Below are positions 1-11,040 of a stretch of DNA of 64,000 nt, one piece after another. Under the pieces are notes generated by a model. That model saw nothing but the letters and a program-made list of their open reading frames with translations. It had not been told where the DNA came from and did not search any database. Origin of the DNA: Perca fluviatilis (lineage: Eukaryota; Chordata; Actinopteri; Perciformes; Percidae); NCBI RefSeq assembly GCF_010015445.1, contig NC_053122.1, positions 35,415,513 through 35,479,512 on the forward strand, written 5' to 3'. The number at the start of each line of letters is the position of its first letter. Position 1 is the first letter of the stretch. A program made the translations under genes and the position numbers.

Positions 1-1384
1 GACACGGTTTAGGATGCTGTCGTCATTCTCGTGCTCCTTCATAAAGGCTTTCAGCTTGGGCCCAGGTCTGTGGTACATTTATATTAGTAAGTTTATTTAA
101 GATATTCAGCTAAGCAGCAAACACATTAACACAACTTTTCAATTCTCTGACACTCACCTGGTTTTGTATTTTGTGAGCACTGTTTGGGTGGCTGTCAGGC
201 AGCTGTGTACTTCAGCCACTGTGATAGCTGAGGTTTGAAGAGTCAGAGAGAGGCTGCTGAGGTGAGTCAGGCAATCATGCATGAAGTTGCAAAACATGAA
301 AAATGCTGGATCCCGGCAGGTTTGGAAGTAGTGGCGTGCTTTGCTCTTCTGCACTGCATTCACCCCTTCAGCATCTGGTGACTGAATCTTTATACAAAAA
401 TCAGTCAAATCAATAAAGAAAAGTCATTAGTCAATTTAAAATTTTTATATAAGTGTTTTATAAGTGTAAGTTAGTTAGATTTATTAAATTACACTGAACA
501 AATTCCTGACAGTAAACAGACCTAACCTTTTAACTTAACATTCGAGTTCTCTACACTTTTATTTAGCCTACCTGGTCTAGGTGCTGGGTAAGTCCCTGGT
601 AACCCCTCAAAAAATGGTCAATGGCCCTGAAGAGGTGAGAAACCCACCTGGTGCCTCCAACCCCAGTTGGTGCAAGGGGATTCTGGCCCAGAATCTTGAA
701 GCTGTGCTTTAGGTTTGCCCTGTTGAGCGCACTTTTACAATAGAATGTATGCAGCCCTGACAGCACATCTTCAATCTGTTTTGCCATAGAGCAGCTCTTA
801 ATGGCATCCTTGAAAGCTAGTTCCAGGCGGTGTGCCATACAGTGAATACCCAGGACGTGCAGGTTACTTCCTCTCAGCCTGCTCACTACTCCTTTACGTG
901 TCCCTGTCATCACCGACGCACCGTCGTAATCTATAAAATGAAAATGAAAAAATAAACAATGAAAAGTACAGTTAGAAGTAAATATCGTACCATAGCACTA
1001 ACGCATATGCATATAAACTAGCCTAGCTACTGACATTAGTTACATGGGCACTATATTCTTCTGACCGTATTCAGCAATTAATCTACAATTCAACATTTCA
1101 TAGACAAAAAAAAAAAAAAAAAACACTAACTTGCATTGCCATTCGTAATCTTGAAATTGCCTTCCTTTTTTCGCGATTGCGTGGGCGTTCCTAAACAGTA
1201 TTTTCATCTTATCCAACTGGGCCGTCTTCAGGCTGGTAAGTGCCTTCATGGCAGCCGTATTCTCGGGGCTGCTTTTCCCTGTGCTCTCTTTTTTACCTGG
1301 ATGTGGCATTTGGACGATTCGTGGTCTTTTATGGCTTCCAGTTTTAGGTTTTAATCCCAACAATGAAACTATTAGTTTTGGCAT
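1..1384 (-). pseudogene. hAT transposase-derived (ZNF862-like) gene fragment with introns, broken
   Basis: Read on the minus strand, this holds spaced coding blocks resembling the hAT-derived ZNF862/KIAA-type proteins of fish. An upstream block (about 1384-1131, ATG at 1384) ends in a lysine-rich AHAIAKKGRQFQDYEW segment at a possible GT donor. A 359-bp exon (930-572) has YDGASVMTGTRKG (second catalytic Asp region) and HCMAHRLELAF, with an AG acceptor and GT donor. The next exon runs 381 or 387 down to 158, and another starts at 67 and leaves the window. The 158/67 splice restores an open frame (KYKTR then PGPKLKAF). About 150 residues expected between the first two blocks, including the first catalytic Asp, are missing, so I read this as decayed. 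Family assignment is from memory of motifs. A host gene with an unseen exon is the alternative. Confidence 0.6.
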
Positions 1385-1461
1385 CTTCTGAAGTGTGTGT
1401 TGACTAAAACAGAGCAGTACATTATCAGATTATCGTCATCTAAACAATAAGTATGCTATTT

Positions 1462-1806
1462 TTATTTACCCGCCACGGTGGCCGGTAGGTGAAGCGAGTT
1501 TACCCGCCACAACACAAAATCACCCGCATCCCTGGGAGACACTACCACTATTATGGGATTCTTCACCTTTCCCATTTTCTTCACGACTAGCGGAGCCAGT
1601 TGATATATCAAACTCTTGCCGAAACCAGTCGGGAGAAGGGCAAAAAAATCTTTTCCTTCGAGAAAAGCCTCCAGTGCCGTTTTTTGCTCTTCTTTCAATG
1701 AAGGAATACTTTCTAATTCGGATAAAACTTGCGCGATAGCTACGCTCATCTCATCCGTGGAAGCCGCCACGTTGTTTAGACTAACAGTCGCTTCTCGTTG
1801 CGTCAC
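1462..1806 (-). pseudogene. RecQ-like DNA helicase fragment
   Basis: A 114-codon open stretch on the minus strand. Residues about 38-91 match the start of a RecQ-family helicase core: a motif 0-like LKEEQKTALEAFLEGKD, Walker A PTGFGKS at 59-65, and a motif Ia start IVVVSP. After the proline at about 91 the expected helicase sequence stops, and an unrelated tail follows that ends near two copies of GTGGCGGGTAAA. DEAH box, later motifs and zinc region are absent, so it cannot be a working helicase. The first codon is GTG, so this is not a natural start. It lies upstream of the hAT-derived exons on the same strand and may belong to the same insertion, which joins the duplicated flank near 1937. 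Confidence 0.6.
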
Positions 1807-3056
1807 ACCTAAACCCGCCTCAAAACCAACGCTGATTGGTCGGTCGCTTGGCGAACGGCTCCAAATTTTCTCTATCTCAAGATGCCAGACTGATCTGAGA
1901 GTGGAAAACTGGAGCTCAGGACGGTCTCACGAGGCTAGTTCTTTTGGGCAGGTTTGAATGCAACAATCCCACTCAGACGCCCAGGAGTATGAACGCTAAT
2001 AAAACACCTAGTTTTGTTTTTGTTCTGGAGTTTTCAACATGTCATTATTGTCTCTTATACTGTCCTTGTAATGAGTTACTTCTTCAAAACTCGACAAGTT
2101 AGCTAACAGTGTAAAGTTCTCCAAAAAAACACAAGGCATAACTTTTCTTGGGTTTCAATGAAGAAACTTTACTTTCCTTACTGTACTGTAAAACTGTAAC
2201 AAAGAGCAAAAGACAAACAGAAATGAGATGAAACTAATGGATACCCAAATATAGTGCAAACCGACAACTTATAGCAACAGAAAATGCTGAGTCACAACTA
2301 ATAGCCATGCTAACTATCAATTTAGTGTTTTGACATTATAAAACTCCAATAAACCAAAGATATGCCAAGTACAGTTACTTTTAACATTTTTTAGTAACAT
2401 ATACAGTACTTACGGACAAATAGTATCCAAGGCAACAATGTAAGAACAAAAAATGCAGCAGGAGAAAACAGCACTGGCACCCTGCTCTGCAGCACACTCA
2501 ATTAACATCTGATGGAAATTTACAACTGAAGTGAAACTTAAACTAAAGCTACTACTGCTGGTTAGCCACAAGGGGGCGCTGCTGTACACACAATTATGTT
2601 AAAAAACAAACTCTTTCTTAATTTACTTTAGAGAGGTCAGAACATCTCTTGTCATTTCACATCAGTGTGAAAAATCGATAAAAAGACACAATATTACATT
2701 GTGAATGTTTATTATGTCACTTCACAACAAATCACTATGCTGTGTAAAATGAAATGACAATTCTGATCTCTTTGTAATAAAACTGATTTAAAATTGCAAC
2801 CCATGACACTTTACATAATTTGTGTAACTTTAACTTTCTCTGTCCTATGATTACATATTTCTCTGGAAATGTGACTGCAATGATCTGATGAAATGTAGAT
2901 AACCCTGTCTTTTCAAATCTATTTTTTTACTTCTCGCAACGGGACTTCATAGTGCTTTAAATAATTCTGTCATAAAGACAAGAAATGTTATACAGGGATC
3001 ACATATGAATGACACTAAACTGAAATGATTAGAACAACTTTGTAAAGGGGCAAAGA
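1807..3056. other. duplicated 3' flank of TAAR 1, no gene
   Basis: From about 1938 the sequence is paralogous to 13195 onward and 40245 onward, the 3' flanks of TAAR genes 2 and 4. All share a start reading ttcttttgggcaggtttgaa. Upstream of 1938 the similarity ends, which marks the edge of the hAT/RecQ material. AT-rich, with no supported coding region. Confidence 0.6.
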
Positions 3057-3058
3057 TA

Positions 3059-4688
3059 CAGTGCCTTGCGAAAGTATTCGGCGCCCTTGAACGTTTCGAC
3101 CTTTTGCCACATTTCAGGCCTCAAACATAAAGATATAAAACTGTAATTTTTTGTGAAGAATCAACAACAAGTTGGTCCCAATTATGAAGTGGAACGAAAT
3201 TCATTGGCTATTTCAAACTTTTTTAACAAATAAAAAACTGAAAAAGTGGGCGTGCAAAATTATTCAGCCCCTTTACTTTCAGTGCAGCAAACTCTCTCCA
3301 GAAGTTCAGTGAGGATCTCTGAATGATCCAATGTTGACCTAAATGACTAATGATGATAAATAGAATCCAGCTGTGTGTAATCAAGTCTCCGTATAAATGC
3401 ACATGCTCTGTGATAGTCTCAGAGGTCCGTGTAAAGCGCAGAGAGCATCATGAAGAACAAGGAACACACCAGGCAGGTCCGAGATACTGTTGTGGAGAAG
3501 TTTAAAGCCGGATTTGGATACAAAAAGATTTCCCAAGCTTTAAACATCCCAAGGAGCACTGTGCAAGCGATAATATTGAAATGGAAGGAGTATCAGACCA
3601 CTACAAATCTACGAAGACCCGGCCGTCCCTCTAAACGTTCAGCTCATACAATGAGAAGACTGATCAGAGATGCAGCCAAGAGGCCCATGATCACTCTGGA
3701 TGAACTGCAGAGATCTACAGCTGAGGGTGGGAGACTCTGTCCATAGGACAACAATCAGTCGTATACTGCACAAATCTGGCCTTTATGGAAGAGTGGCAAG
3801 AAGAAAGCCATTTCTTAAAGATATCCATAAAAAGTGTTGTTTAAAGTTTGCCAAAAGCCACCTGGGAGACACACCAAACATGTGGAAGAAGGTGCTGTGG
3901 TCAGATGAAACCAAAATCGAACTTTTTGGCAACAATGCAAAACGTTATGTTTGGCGTAAAAGCAACACAGCTCATCACCCTGAACACACCATCCCCACTG
4001 TCAAACATGGTGGTGGCAGCATCATGGTTTGGGCCTGCTTTTCCTTCAGCAGGGACAGGGAAGATGGTTAAAATTGATGGGAAGATGGATGGAGCCAAAT
4101 ACAGGACCATTCTGGAAGAAAACCTGATGGAGTCTGCAAAAGACCTGAGACTGGGACGGAGATTTGTCTTCCAACAAGACAATGATCCAAAACATAAAGC
4201 AAAATCTACAATGGAATGGTTCACAAATAAACATATCCAGGTGTTAGAATGGCCAAGTAAAATTCCAGACCTGAATCCATCCGAGAATCTGTGGAAAGAA
4301 CTGAAAACTGCTGTTCACAAACGCTCTCCATCCAACCTCACTGAGCTTGAGCTGTTTTGCAAGGAGGAATGGGCAAAATGTCAGTCTCTCGATGTGCAAA
4401 ACTGATAGAGACATACCCACGCGACTTACAGCTGTAACCGCAGCAAAAGGTGGCGCTACAAAGTATTAACTTAAGGGGGCTGAATAATTTTGCACGCCCA
4501 ATATTTCAGTTTTTTATTTGTTTAAAAGGTTTGAAATATCCAATAAATTTCATTCCACATCATGATTGTGTCCCACTTGTTGTTGATTCTTCACAAAAAA
4601 TTACAGTTTTATATCTTTATGTTTGAGGCCTGAAATGTGGCAAAAGGTCGAAAAGTTCAAGGGGGCCGAATACTTTCGCAAGGCACTG
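3059..4688 (+). mobile_element. Tc1-like transposon, copy 1 (inactive)
   Basis: A complete Tc1/mariner element of 1630 bp flanked by TA dinucleotides (3057-3058 and 4689-4690). Terminal inverted repeats of roughly 215 bp begin cagtgccttgcgaaag. The body carries a transposase reading frame broken by frameshifts. The paralogous flank at about 13740 (and 40775) reads through without the element, giving the empty site. It is the same family as the element at 45198-46823. Confidence 0.95.
3450..4469 (+). pseudogene. Tc1 transposase, frameshifted copy
   Basis: Encodes the same DD34E transposase as the intact copy at 45589-46605. Against that copy it has an extra G near 3726 (gctgagggtggg for gctgaggtggg), an extra C near 4051 and a missing A near 4376, plus a small change near 4420. 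Three reading-frame breaks leave only overlapping fragments (3450-3746, 3700-4071, 3848-4405). The N-terminal helix-turn-helix, the GRP-type basic motif and the DDE motifs can still be recognised across frames. This copy keeps the usual Trp in the glycine-rich box (IMVWACF), which the intact copy has lost. Confidence 0.93.
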
Positions 4689-5235
4689 TAATTTTGTAGT
4701 GATAGTGTTATGTGAAACACAACTACAGTTCACAGGTGATGTTTTTCTCTCCTTGATGGGAAAGTGTGACTGTTCAGGGGCATCTTTTTGTCTCAGTGAA
4801 ACAGGAGCACTGCAGGCCTGTGATTTCTGTTTGCTACTTAATGGACACAAATTACTCGGATGATGCTTTCACCAAACATTAGTAACATTAATATAAAGCT
4901 TTAGTAGCTATTTTGTTGTGTTGGGTTGAAATGTTTCCTATCACAAAAGAAAAAAAGGTTTATACGTGTCGTACATGTGTAATTATGTGATTACTTAAAA
5001 ACAGTATAGGTGCTTATGACTCATTCTTTAAATGCAGCAGCATCAGTGAGGACAAATACACAACAAGATAAAGCTGAAGCACAGACCTTTCAATTGTTGC
5101 TCATGAACAGTTTAGACTTTTAGACAGGAAAGCATCTTCACGTTCTGAATATGATAATAATCATTGAACAAAAGGAAAACATTCATTCCTTTTAATCCGT
5201 AGACTGAGTCTGATCTCAGTCCCTCCGCAGCCTCT
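4689..5235. other. 3' flank of TAAR 1
   Basis: AT-rich duplicated flank, similar to 13741-14297, 40780-41352 and 53210-53700. No coding region supported. It includes the likely 3' untranslated region of the minus-strand receptor. Confidence 0.5.
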
Positions 5236-6581
5236 CTACAGCATGTTGGTCTCAGAGGAGCCAGGCTGCAGTATCTGAAGAGTTACAATGAGTTTAACTG
5301 CTTTTCTAAACCAGGGGTAAAACAAGGCATAGATCACAGGGTTTAGACAAGAGTTTAAATAGAACAGATAGATTATAAAGGATGCAGATAAGTCACTGAG
5401 CAAGTTGTCTCCTGCAATAAAGAAACAGTAATATGGGCAGAAACATATTAGAAACACAAGTACAAGAACACCAAGAGTCCTGGCTGCTTTCAGCTCTGAT
5501 TTCTTTGCCTTTGGAGTCACTGAAAGCTGGAGTGTGACAGCTGTAATGTGAGAGCGCATGGCACGAGCCTGAGACACAGCCACGGCAAATACTCTCAGAT
5601 ACAGAGCTATGATGACAGTAACTGGAAGAAAAAAGGTCAAAACAAGATCAAAAGTAACTGAGATATTGTCAATGAAAAACACACATGCTCCGTAGCAAGA
5701 TTTATACCTCCCTGGTTGAGTCGGGAGATCTTTTAAATAGAGAAAGCTGTAGGAAACAGAATAGAGCCAACACAAATAAACACAGAGTTTAACTCTTGTC
5801 CCGGTGACTTTAATGGTGTAATGCAGAGGGTCACAAATAGCCACATAACGGTCAAATGATATGAGCACTATGTCACCTATTGAGGCAGAGGTAATGATGA
5901 CTGAAAGAAGAGTATAGGTAGCACACACAAAGTCACCAAGAAACCAGCAGGATGTTTTTCGGAGAACTTCTACAGGCATCAGCACGAGGCCCACTAGAAG
6001 GTCTGAGACAGCCAGAGAGAGGAGGAGGATGTTGGTGGGTGTGTGGAGCTGCCTGGAGGGAAAGAGAAAAGCACGATTTAACCAACAAGAGTGACAAAAC
6101 AACCAAAACCAGTATTCAAAATGAAAATGAAAATCCATATGAGTTTGTATATTTTCCATTCCACCACATCAGTAGTTACCATATGTTTAAGTGTAGACAG
6201 TTAAAATGTCTTTGTTGAGGTCACAGTGGACAGAAAGTTATGCTTAGTATTGGTTAGAGAGTGGACATGAACAACAGTCTCTGGCATCAAAGTCAGACAT
6301 TTGGAGCAACATTATTCAGTACTAGCTCAAAGACAATTCTTCTAAATATACAGCAGCTGTTCACATTTTTAAGTTACAAATCCTGTAGAGAGAAGCTGAG
6401 AAGTTAATATCTGCCTGAAGTGGGAGATTGAGATGATGATGAGCAGGTTGAGAGTCACAGTGATCAGAGAGATGGAGTAGAACACAATGGTAAGTGATTC
6501 GGGCCAAGGAGACAAGGGCTTTATGCAGGAGGTGTTTGGGAACTGTGGAAAGCAGAGCTCGGCTCCGTCCTCAACCTCCAT
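5236..6581 (-). CDS. trace amine-associated receptor, type A (TAAR 1 of this array)
   Basis: Seven-transmembrane class A GPCR, expected to sense amines at the olfactory neuron membrane through a Gs/olf-type G protein. Exon 1 is 6581-6415 (ATG at 6581), exon 2 is 6052-5236; 327 residues. Exon 1 encodes the N-terminus (N-glycosylation site NTS near residue 16) and TM1. Exon 2 has Asp73 (2.50), Cys99 paired with Cys175, DRY at 123-125, and the TAAR signature NSCLNPVIYALFYPWF starting at 289. Position 3.32 is Ser106, not Asp. Asp191 is at 5.42, the non-classical amine site of teleost class III TAARs. TM6 has Phe at 6.48. The exon 1 donor is GC (CTTCAG|GCAGAT), because the GT four bases on has become AT. 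A TTAA-type transposon sits about 185 bp upstream of the ATG. Confidence 0.93.
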
Positions 6582-6767
6582 CTGCAGAGATCTGCAGATA
6601 GCTGCAGCTCTGGCAGCTTTCTGAACTAACCTGAGTCATGTAACTGATTTATCTCGCTCACATTCTCTTCATCCACTCCTCTCTCTCAGCACCTGTTTGA
6701 TGCCCCTCCTTCCTCACTCTGCTCATCCCATGCATCATAGATTGTTCATAATATTTTGTATAATTAA

Positions 6768-7870
6768 AGGGATACTCCACCGATTTAGCATTAAGCTTTG
6801 TATCAGTAGAAACACGGTAGTATTTTTGAATGACCGTGCTTCCCTCCCTCATGTCCCCCTGAGATGAGAGATCTCTGTAATTGTGGGTCTGGAAAATATC
6901 TTCCGATGACGGAAAACAACGATTTTTACGTCATCGTAAGATTTTTTTGCCCAGAGGCAATGGACTACAGCCAGTAGTAGGAGCTTCTTCCGCATGTTTT
7001 CAACCCGCCCATAGGGGGCTAGACTGTCGTCTTTACCTGAAGCTTGCCGAAGCTAAACGAGTGTCAGCCAGCTTGAAGCTTTGCTAAACGGGCTCAGTCT
7101 TTTCAGCAGAAAGCTTTTACAACAATTATGTGCATTCAAACTACCGCACATGTGTACCACCGGGATACATTGGTACAGATCGGAGAATATGCAGGAATTA
7201 CAGACGGAATACTCGACATGCTACGCAGGCTTCGCCTGCTACGGAGACCAGCACCTCAGCCTGTGGTCTCGCTCTATGCCGCAGCCGGTAAGGGGACATC
7301 CTCAGCGGTGAAATGCGGAACGAGGGCTAGCTAGGTGGAAAGCTAACGCTAGCCGGCCACCTGTTCCATCAATCCTGCTTGCAAGTGTCCGCTCATTAGA
7401 CAACAAACTGGACTACATCCAACTTCAACAAAACTCCCAACGCAAGTTCAGAGACTGCTCTGTTTTTGTTGTTGTGGAAACACGGCTGAACAGCAGTTTA
7501 CCGGACTATCCAGCCACCAGGCCTGCCGGGTAAGACTAGTGGAGGTGGGCTGTGTTAACACGGACTGGTGCAGAGATGGGGGGCTTGTAACCAACTAACT
7601 GCTAACTGCTGGTGGAGTTTGTGACTGTTAAATGCCGACCATTCTACATTCTACATCAAATTTACGGCTGTGTTTATACTCTGTGTTTACAGCCCACAAA
7701 GCACTAATGCTAGTATGTGTTAGCTGAACTTTAGGAGCCTATAATGTGTGTGCACTAAATGTAGCCTGTTTCGTATGTTGTTTATTTATAAATATATATT
7801 TTAAATGTGTAACACCACTTGAGCCACAGTGAAACGTTGTTTTGTGTATATGGTTGAAACAATCTTCCAT
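6768..7870 (+). mobile_element. TTAA-target DNA element 'X', copy 1 (3' truncated)
   Basis: Starts with agggatactccaccg directly after TTAA (6764-6767). The same sequence is found at 22143 and, for the central and 3' parts, in 19390-24756. There the far end reads cggtgaaatatccct followed by TTAA, an inverted match to this start. TTAA targets with AGG-type termini fit Kolobok/T2-type or piggyBac-like MITEs; I cannot decide which. This copy loses similarity to the others near 7870, before the expected 3' terminus. No transposase is encoded. Confidence 0.75.
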
Positions 7871-8038
7871 TAAAATGAGCTGTTGCAGGTTAACATCCTC
7901 CTGTGAGATTAAAAGCAATCACTGCCTTAAAAAAATGGTTTAAAATCCACATTTAAAAGATGCCATAAAAAGTTTGTAAAAAAACTAAAAAGTAGTGCTC
8001 TCTACATTTCACCATGTAATGGCTTCAAGTTCATTGGA

Positions 8039-8122
<84 letters not shown>

Positions 8123-9185
8123 AAATATGAGACTTGCTGTATCATCTCCAATGTATTGTGTATGTGGTTCCTCAGAGGGCAGCTCATCTAAATATTCATG
8201 AGCATACCATATTTGGAAGAAAAGCTGTTGTTCCAAATAGAGCCATTACACAGGGATGCATAAGGGCAAAAACAAAATAGCACATGGGACATTTTCAGCC
8301 AATGTTACATACCCGATTAGGAGACCTTAAGGAACAGTGTGAAATACCCCATATAATCATTCTATCACCCCTTTAAATCAATGTCTCTTTTCAGTGCCAT
8401 TTTAGCTGCTTTATCTGCAATCTCATCCCCATCTACCCAAAAAATTCCTTCTCGATCTTATACACCAGATCACTTCCATAACAAGGTCTGGCCTGGAGAG
8501 AATAAATGCCACCATCACACCCCCAACCGGCACCGGACTAAGATGCGAGGAATGGATGCAATTTAACGACCTGAGATGTTACCATAGTGTGCTAGTTAGT
8601 GAAAACAGGTGTGCATCATTAGCACTTTGAGCAGCGAGTGTGTGGACTCTGACAAGAGGAGGGAGGAATCTATAAACTGCTCTGCAGTAGATTCCAAACT
8701 AAATATCTGATATTCATGGAAAAAAAATCACAACATTCAAAGATCACTGTAGATTTGGTTTGCAAAATTTCAGAATTGTATCTAAAAAAAAGTGAATTTA
8801 AATTTTTTTTTTGAAGTGTGTCCTCATCTGCGCATTGCAGTCAACGCAAAATAAAGCATCTTTAAACATCAGTTTGGCATTTATTGATCTATTTGTAAAT
8901 ACATTTCAGGCATCTCTATGTTGTCTTAACCAAGTACACACATCAGAATTTTCTAATATGAAATAATTTTTTTTACAGCAGCTTAAAATTCTGCATTTTG
9001 AAGCAAGCCTGCTCCTTGTATATTAGGTGTTGTGATGCCCCTTGTGACATCACCCAGATAATAGCTCCCTGAGATCAGAACCAGCCTACAGCCTCAATGG
9101 TTCCTAGTTTGAGCACCTGGTGTTGCAAGATGATCGTACAGGTATCTAATAAGGCATTGTGCTGTGGACAACCGCCCTGCATATT
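7871..9185. other. repeat-derived intergenic stretch
   Basis: No gene. Holds the (TG)n run, and from about 8548 to 8690 a module (atgcaatttaacgacctgag, then agcagcgagtgtgtggactc) that recurs near 34317 and 61169. From about 8690 it matches 36690-37140, part of the duplicated flanks of the array. Confidence 0.55.
8041..8120. repeat. (TG)n microsatellite
   Basis: Forty uninterrupted TG dinucleotides. Open frames on both strands over it are repeat artefacts. Confidence 0.99.
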
Positions 9186-10376
9186 TTAAAGGTCCCATGG
9201 CATGAACATTTCACTTTGAGTTTTTTTAACATTAATATGCGTTCCTCCCCCATTTGTATGCCTGTTTGTTTATCTCATCTTTTAATCTCTATACTTGAAT
9301 AAGTAAAAGAATAAGTGTATGGTTTGTCATAGAATCTGAAAAATTGAAATGGGTGTGTATGTGAGATTCTGAACACTGATAAAATACAAAAGAAAAAAAA
9401 TTAATAATATGCGTTCTCCCAGCCTGCCTATGGTCCCCCAATGGCTAGAAATGGCGATGGGTGTAAACCGAGCCCTGGGTATCCCGTTCGCCTTTGAGAA
9501 AATGAAAGCTCAGATGGGCCGATCTGGAGGTCATAAGGGGAAAGGTTACCTCCCCTTTCTCTGCTTTGCCCGACCAGAGAATTTGGCCCACCCATGAGAG
9601 AGAGAGATCATGGCTTGAAAACAAGCAAAGTGGCAGTTGGTCAAGGCCACACCCCCACTCTCCACCTTGCCCCCCCTCCTCAATACGCACAACTGGCGCA
9701 ACGTCATAGAATGTCTCTGAACAGATTCACGCCCACTTTTAGGGGAAACAATCCTGCGTTCCCCATAGACAACAACAGCGTAAAACGACAGACGAAATGT
9801 AAATCGCTTCAAATTTTTATTTTAAACAAACCGTTTGGATTTAATAACTATGCCAAAACGTTGCTGAGTAGTTTGTTGCACCAACAATACATCCAAAAAC
9901 CCTGGTCTTTGATTTGTCCTCTTGCCATGTCCTGAAATAGATCCTGATAGATGGGCTTTGGCTCCAGACTATAGACCAGACCAGCATCACCGAGGCTCCC
10001 TATGAGAGGGAAGAATCGTGCTGTTACATCAGGAGAGAAACAGCTGTTGTGTAGCAGGTTAATCGAGACTTTCACATGATATATGATATGATATATGAAG
10101 CTCATAAGAAACGTGAATATTGTCAGTCAGTGTGGTAAATGATGCTGGTGACAGTTACTACTGATAGCTAACGTTAGCTTAAGTGGGAAGCTGCTAACAG
10201 TTTAGCAGCATCAGACTCGTCGTCTCCAACTAAATCTCAGCTCATAGATCGATATAATAACAGGTTGATTAATTACAGACGACACTCAGCCTAACAATAG
10301 TGATTTCATCAGATATGTAGCAGTATGCGGCCACCGTGTTGGGTCATTGATCTACTGATACGGGGGAAGACTAACT

Positions 10377-10662
10377 CCGGATTTCCACTGAATGCAGAAC
10401 GTCTGCGGACCGGCTCCGCTGTGTGCTCCACCATCCGTCAATACCCACCAGGTCCGGATTTGTTGCGCGGCACGGCTGCGGCCATGACTGACAGCTGTAG
10501 TCACGAGGATCCACAAGTTCTCGCGAATTCACGTAGAATAGAACCACAAAACCAACAACCGTTAGTTTCCATCCAGAGGAGTAGAGGGGAAACAACTCTG
10601 TGCTGTGTTTTCAAGGTGTAGTGCAGGGAAATATGATCCGCCGTGAGCACGGTGTATTTTAT
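10377..10662. repeat. fragment of MITE 'Y'
   Basis: Matches the left half of the complete copies at 18816-19389 and 57525-58109 (ccggatttccactgaatgc, then the bracket-like cggaccggctccgc). The right half and terminus are missing. It lies inside the 9190-11040 element. Confidence 0.75.
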
Positions 10663-10890
10663 GATCCAAACACACGTCAAATTGCATTGACTTCTATGGG
10701 ACGGTCTGTTTTCTGTCCCCCCAAAAGGGGACTTCGCGGCCTTGAGTTTTAGCGAAGTACCCGTATGCGCCGGTTGTGCGTATAGCATTTAAAGCTACAG
10801 ACACAGAAATGGCACATCCTAAGTAAAGCTCATTGTGGGACTGGCTCTAGTGGCTGTAATTCTGCACCAAGGCTGAATTTCGTGAAAGAG

Positions 10891-11028
10891 ACTTCAGATA
10901 CAGTATTAGGGGACCACTAAGGCCTATATAAAAGAGACTTCAGATACAGTATTAGGGGACCACTAAGGTCTATATAAAAGAGACTTCAGATACAGTATTA
11001 GGGGACCACTAAGGTCTATATAAAAGCA
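10891..11028. repeat. three tandem 46-bp repeats
   Basis: The unit beginning acttcagatacagtattagg occurs at 10891, 10937 and 10983, an exact 46-bp period, with one base difference (ggcctat versus ggtctat). It lies near the right end of the TTAA element. Confidence 0.95.
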
Positions 11029-11040
11029 TCCAAAGGACCT

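Larger units (their letters stand above)
9190..11040. mobile_element. TTAA-target element with aggtccca/ggacct ends
   Basis: Begins aggtcccatggc after TTAA (9186-9189) and ends aaaggacct before TTAG (11041-11044), where the paralogous empty sites near 26213 and 37141 read ttttaaatgtgtgtc. The target duplication is therefore TTAA with one base since changed. 1851 bp, with short inverted ends. It carries a fragment of another MITE (10377-10662) and a 46-bp tandem triplication near its right end. No transposase seen, so presumably non-autonomous. Confidence 0.85.

Noticed and set aside
8002..8236. Open frames over the TG run
   Set aside because: Cys-Val and His-Thr repeats produced by the microsatellite.
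9409..9935. Overlapping frames on both strands, 60-113 codons
   Set aside because: Inside the 9190-11040 non-autonomous element, with no transposase motifs.
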